Shown here piece after piece: positions 61,138 through 64,000 of a stretch of 64,000 nt of DNA. Location of the stretch: positions 496,001 through 560,000 of the forward strand of contig NZ_PXNS01000005.1 in NCBI RefSeq assembly GCF_003045775.1. Reading direction: 5' to 3'. Origin of the DNA: Halomonas litopenaei (GTDB taxonomy: Bacteria > Pseudomonadota > Gammaproteobacteria > Pseudomonadales > Halomonadaceae). The notes under the pieces are model-generated. The model ran no database searches. It was not told the DNA's origin and worked only from the letters and a program-made list of their open reading frames with translations. Position numbers and translations under genes: made by a program. The number at the start of each line of letters is the position of its first letter. Positions within the stretch are counted from its first letter, which is position 1.

Positions 61138-62841
61138 GTGGAATTGTTGAGCGTCGTCTTTCGTCATTATCGCTGGCCCTTTATCGGCGTCATGCTGCTG
61201 AGCCTAGCCAGTGCCGGACTGGGTATCGGCGCCATCGCCTTTATCAACCGCCGCTTGATCGAGGTGTCCGGAGATGCGCTCGGCGTGCTGCCGCAGTTTC
61301 TCGGGGTGATCGTGGCATTGCTGGCCGTGACTCTGGCCTCTCAGCTGGCCTTGACCACCCTGGGTCATCACTTTGTCTATGGCCTGAGAGGTCGTCTGGT
61401 CAAGCAGATCCTCGACACCGATATCGAGCGCCTCGAACGCCTGGGCAGCGCCGAATTACTGGCCAGTCTGTCCAGCGATATCCGCAATATCACCATCGCT
61501 TTCGTACGTCTGCCCGAGCTGGTTCAGGGCATTGTGCTGACGCTGGGCTCGGCGTTGTATCTCGGCTGGCTGTCCCCCGGGCTGCTGTTGGTCACCGCGC
61601 TGTGGGTCACGCTGACCATGGCAGGAGGGGCCTGGCTGGTAGGGCGGGTCTACCGCCATCTGGCCCAGGTTCGTGCGACCGAAGATTCGCTCTATCGCGA
61701 CTATCAGGCGGTCATCGATGGACGCAAGGAACTGGCGCTCAATCGTGCCCGGGCGCGAGCCCTGTTCGAGGACACCTACGACCATGATGCCCGCCGCTAT
61801 CGTCACCATGTCATCCGCGCCGACACCTATCACCTGAGCGCGGTCAATGTCTCCAATATCATGATGCTCGGCGCCATCGGGGTGGTCTTCTATCTGGCCA
61901 ATGGGCTTGGCTGGGCCAGCACCGAGGTGGCGGCGACCTTCTCGTTGACCTTGTTGTTCCTGCGCACCCCGCTGATCTCGGCGGTGGGCGCACTGCCGAC
62001 GCTGCTAAGCGCCCAGGTGGCCTTCGACAAACTGCGTGGACTCGATCTGGCCGAGGCCAAGGGCGACTTCGGCGTGCAGGAGGCAGAGGGCGAGCGCTGG
62101 CAGCGACTGCACCTTGAAGGCGTGGCCTTTCGCTACCCCGAGCCCGCTAAAGCCTCCGACGAAGAAGACGGGGCAGGGCGAGCGTCGAAAGGCCCGGGCT
62201 TCGCCGTGGGGCCGCTGGACCTGACCCTGCGGCGTGGTGAACTGGTATTTCTGATCGGCGGCAACGGCAGCGGCAAGTCGACCCTGGCGAAGCTGCTGAC
62301 CGGTCTCTACCGGCCCCACCAGGGGCGTCTCTTGATCGACGACCAGGAGGTGGGGGCCGCTGAGATGGGCGCCTATCGCCAGCGCTTTTCCGCGGTCTAC
62401 ACCGACTTCCACCAGTTCGACACCCTGATAGGCCCCGGCGGTGACAAGGCCGACCCCGCGCTGGTCGAGGACTGGCTCGAGTACCTGGCGATGCGCGAGA
62501 AGCTTCACTTCGACGGCCAGCGGGTCACCAACCCGGAGCTGTCCCAGGGGCAGCGCAAGCGGCTGGCACTGTTGATGGCGGTGGCCGAGGAGCGAGATAT
62601 CCTGCTGCTCGACGAATGGGCCGCCGACCAGGACCCGCAGTTCCGACGGGTGTTCTATCGTGAGCTGCTGCCGCGACTCAAGGACATGGGCAAGACGGTG
62701 TTCGCCATCAGCCACGACGACCACTACTTTCAGCACGCCGACCGGTTGTTCGAGATGCGCGCAGGGCAGCTTGTCGAACTCACCGGGTCCAGCCGCGAGG
62801 CCGCCAGTCGTGATGCCGTGGCCCGGCTCGATCCGCTGTAG
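61138..62841 (+). CDS. yojI: YojI-like ABC exporter (membrane and ATPase in one chain)
   Basis: A 567-residue half-transporter, close by eye to E. coli YojI, which pumps out microcin J25 and other compounds. The membrane half has six helices ([101 protein letters not shown]). The ATPase half has [36 protein letters not shown] and [10 protein letters not shown]. It is in the PvdE/cyclic peptide exporter family. Start is GTG with GAGG upstream, matching the E. coli N-terminus. Its position between iron-uptake genes suggests siderophore secretion or recycling, which is inference. Confidence 0.9.
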   Translation: MELLSVVFRHYRWPFIGVMLLSLASAGLGIGAIAFINRRLIEVSGDALGVLPQFLGVIVALLAVTLASQLALTTLGHHFVYGLRGRLVKQILDTDIERLERLGSAELLASLSSDIRNITIAFVRLPELVQGIVLTLGSALYLGWLSPGLLLVTALWVTLTMAGGAWLVGRVYRHLAQVRATEDSLYRDYQAVIDGRKELALNRARARALFEDTYDHDARRYRHHVIRADTYHLSAVNVSNIMMLGAIGVVFYLANGLGWASTEVAATFSLTLLFLRTPLISAVGALPTLLSAQVAFDKLRGLDLAEAKGDFGVQEAEGERWQRLHLEGVAFRYPEPAKASDEEDGAGRASKGPGFAVGPLDLTLRRGELVFLIGGNGSGKSTLAKLLTGLYRPHQGRLLIDDQEVGAAEMGAYRQRFSAVYTDFHQFDTLIGPGGDKADPALVEDWLEYLAMREKLHFDGQRVTNPELSQGQRKRLALLMAVAEERDILLLDEWAADQDPQFRRVFYRELLPRLKDMGKTVFAISHDDHYFQHADRLFEMRAGQLVELTGSSREAASRDAVARLDPL

Positions 62842-63155
62842 GGCGATTCGCTCAGCCGGTAGAGCGCTCTCGCCACCATCCAGCGGTTCATCCATCCCCC
62901 CTGCCTGGCTCCCTCGCACCCGAGCACGGCTTGTTCGGGCTTTCGTGTGCCTGTGGTTAATGGGTCGCTCTGGTGTCGCTGATGGCGCGAGGTGGTTTCG
63001 CAGCCCTTGATCGACATCGGCCTTTGGCGGGATTTCTGTAAATGAAAGCTGGTCTTGATTGCGTGTAAAAATGAAAACAATTAGCATGCCGAAGATGTTT
63101 CACGAACGTTCAACGTCGTTCGTTGTCGTCTTCGATGCGCTCCGAGGCCTACCGC
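62842..63155. other. Spacer before the second TonB receptor
   Basis: 314 bp with a Fur-like box at 63070. The start region of the receptor gene is at the end. Nothing else is recognised. Confidence 0.4.
63070..63085. promoter_or_regulatory. Fur-box-like sequence before the second TonB receptor
   Basis: AATGAAAACAATTAGC matches 12 of 16 positions of the Fur core consensus by my count. It lies 71 bp upstream of the receptor gene. Confidence 0.5.
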
Positions 63156-64000
63156 ATGCAACCCGCCAGTCCCCGTCCATCCGCCAGCCCACTGTTCACC
63201 GACTTCCTGCCGGGCAGCCCTGTCTCCCGTCGCCCGCTTGCCATCGCCGTGCGCCTCGCGCTGGGGCTGGCCCCACTTGCCGGGGCGGGGATGGCGTTTG
63301 CCCAGGAGGAGGCGGTCACCGAGGTGACGAGCGACACCATGGTGGTGAGCACCTCGGCGCTGAAGGTCGAGACCCCGGTGCTCGAGACGCCTCGGGCTAC
63401 CTCCCAGGTCTCCCGCGAGGAACTCGATAACCGCCAGGTCAACAAGTACGACGAGGTGCTGCGCTACCGCAGCGGTGTGGTATCCCAGCCGTTCGGCCAG
63501 GACAACAAGGCCGAGTGGTTCTATATTCGCGGCTTCAATGGCGAGGACTCACTGTACCAGGATGGCCTGCGTCAGTTTCGTGAGGGCGGCTACTTCTGGT
63601 GGAGCACCGAGACCTTCGGCCTCGAGAGCGTCGAACTGCTCAAGGGGCCGGCCTCGATCCTCTATGGCGAGGCGCCTCCCGGGGGTGTCATTAACGCCAT
63701 CAGCAAGCGTCCCACCGACGAGCCTCAGGGGCTGATCGAATTGCAATACAGCAGCGACGACCACGAGCAGGTGGGCGTCGACGTCTCGGGGCCTGTGGCA
63801 GGGCGCGATGATGTGCGCTATCGCATGGTCGGACTGTTCCGCGAGAATGATGGCCAGATCGAGGACACCGACAATCAGCGGGTCTATCTGGCGCCGAGCC
63901 TGGAGCTCGATCTGTCGCAGGATACCAGCGTCACCTTTCTGGCCAGCTACCTGAAGGACCACGGCACGCCTACCAACGGCTTCAAGCTGCCCTACGGCAC
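63156..64000 (+). CDS. TonB-dependent siderophore receptor, N-terminal part
   Basis: The first 281 codons of a receptor that continues past the window. It has a long signal region (LAIAVRLALGLAPLAGAGMAFAQ) and a TonB box around DTMVVSTSAL, then the plug: TPRATSQVSREELDNRQVNKYDEVLRYRSGVVSQPFG, FYIRGFNGEDSLYQDGLRQF, ESVELLKGPASILYGEAPPGGVINAISKRP, the pattern of FhuA/FpvA-type ferrisiderophore receptors. The start at 63156 has CGAGG 9 nt upstream; ATG 63135 is in frame too. The barrel has just begun. Confidence 0.88.
   Translation, partial: MQPASPRPSASPLFTDFLPGSPVSRRPLAIAVRLALGLAPLAGAGMAFAQEEAVTEVTSDTMVVSTSALKVETPVLETPRATSQVSREELDNRQVNKYDEVLRYRSGVVSQPFGQDNKAEWFYIRGFNGEDSLYQDGLRQFREGGYFWWSTETFGLESVELLKGPASILYGEAPPGGVINAISKRPTDEPQGLIELQYSSDDHEQVGVDVSGPVAGRDDVRYRMVGLFRENDGQIEDTDNQRVYLAPSLELDLSQDTSVTFLASYLKDHGTPTNGFKLPYG

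Overview
This 64 kb window is GC-rich chromosomal DNA from a halophilic gammaproteobacterium. Halomonas or another member of the Halomonadaceae fits best. The grounds are a full ectoine-degradation locus, several compatible-solute importers (a BetT-type and a betaine-type BCCT carrier and a ProVWX system), a TRAP transporter, and gene products that read like E. coli BaeSR, YghU, YojI, AaeXAB and LysO. I found no rRNA, tRNA, CRISPR array, complete insertion sequence or phage. Apart from one small toxin-antitoxin pair and one MITE-like element, the window looks like ordinary core and niche-adaptation chromosome.

Layout. 0-5 kb: tail of an AdhP-type alcohol dehydrogenase, phosphonoacetaldehyde hydrolase, a DOPA-dioxygenase-family protein, a BetT choline transporter with two BetI-like palindromes upstream, and a Spy-like periplasmic protein. 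5-15 kb: LysE-type exporter and AraC regulator, a DUF3360-like permease, a HigBA-like toxin-antitoxin pair, BaeSR, a LacI regulator, a 49-bp tandem array, and a LysO-type lysine exporter. 15-20 kb: electrophile and thiol stress genes: DJ-1/PfpI protein, NemR/AcuR-type TetR regulator with two matching operators, old yellow enzyme, SDR, and YghU.

20-32 kb: the ectoine locus. A MocR/GntR regulator (EnuR-like) and a GhrA-like dehydrogenase run leftward. Divergent to them run doeA, doeB, doeX, doeC, doeD, eutB and eutC. The expected flow is: DoeA opens ectoine to N-acetyl-diaminobutyrate, DoeB deacetylates it, DoeD transaminates diaminobutyrate to aspartate semialdehyde, and DoeC oxidises that to aspartate. 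EutB and EutC are thought to feed in hydroxyectoine. No eutA is present. The doeA leader holds a repeated ATTGTCATGA motif and an intrinsic-terminator-like hairpin, and a MITE-like element separates doeA from doeB.

32-48 kb: DUF1206 and DMT membrane proteins, a TRAP transporter (DctP plus fused DctQM) preceded by two GntR-type palindromes, a DUF4168 protein, a cNMP/CBS/nucleotidyltransferase protein with a DnaQ-like exonuclease, a betaine BCCT carrier, proVWX, and a PQQ-type sugar dehydrogenase. 48-53 kb: AEC transporter and an AaeB-AaeA-AaeX efflux set with its LysR regulator. 53-64 kb: iron-siderophore uptake: TonB receptor, binding protein, two FecCD permeases, ATPase, a PRC-barrel protein, a YojI-like exporter and the start of a second TonB receptor. 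No siderophore synthesis genes are present.

A recurring feature is short minisatellites (9-49 bp units) at gene ends, in spacers and inside variable parts of proteins. They occur at ten or more places in the window. All function calls come from reading protein sequences and recalling family features; no searches were run.
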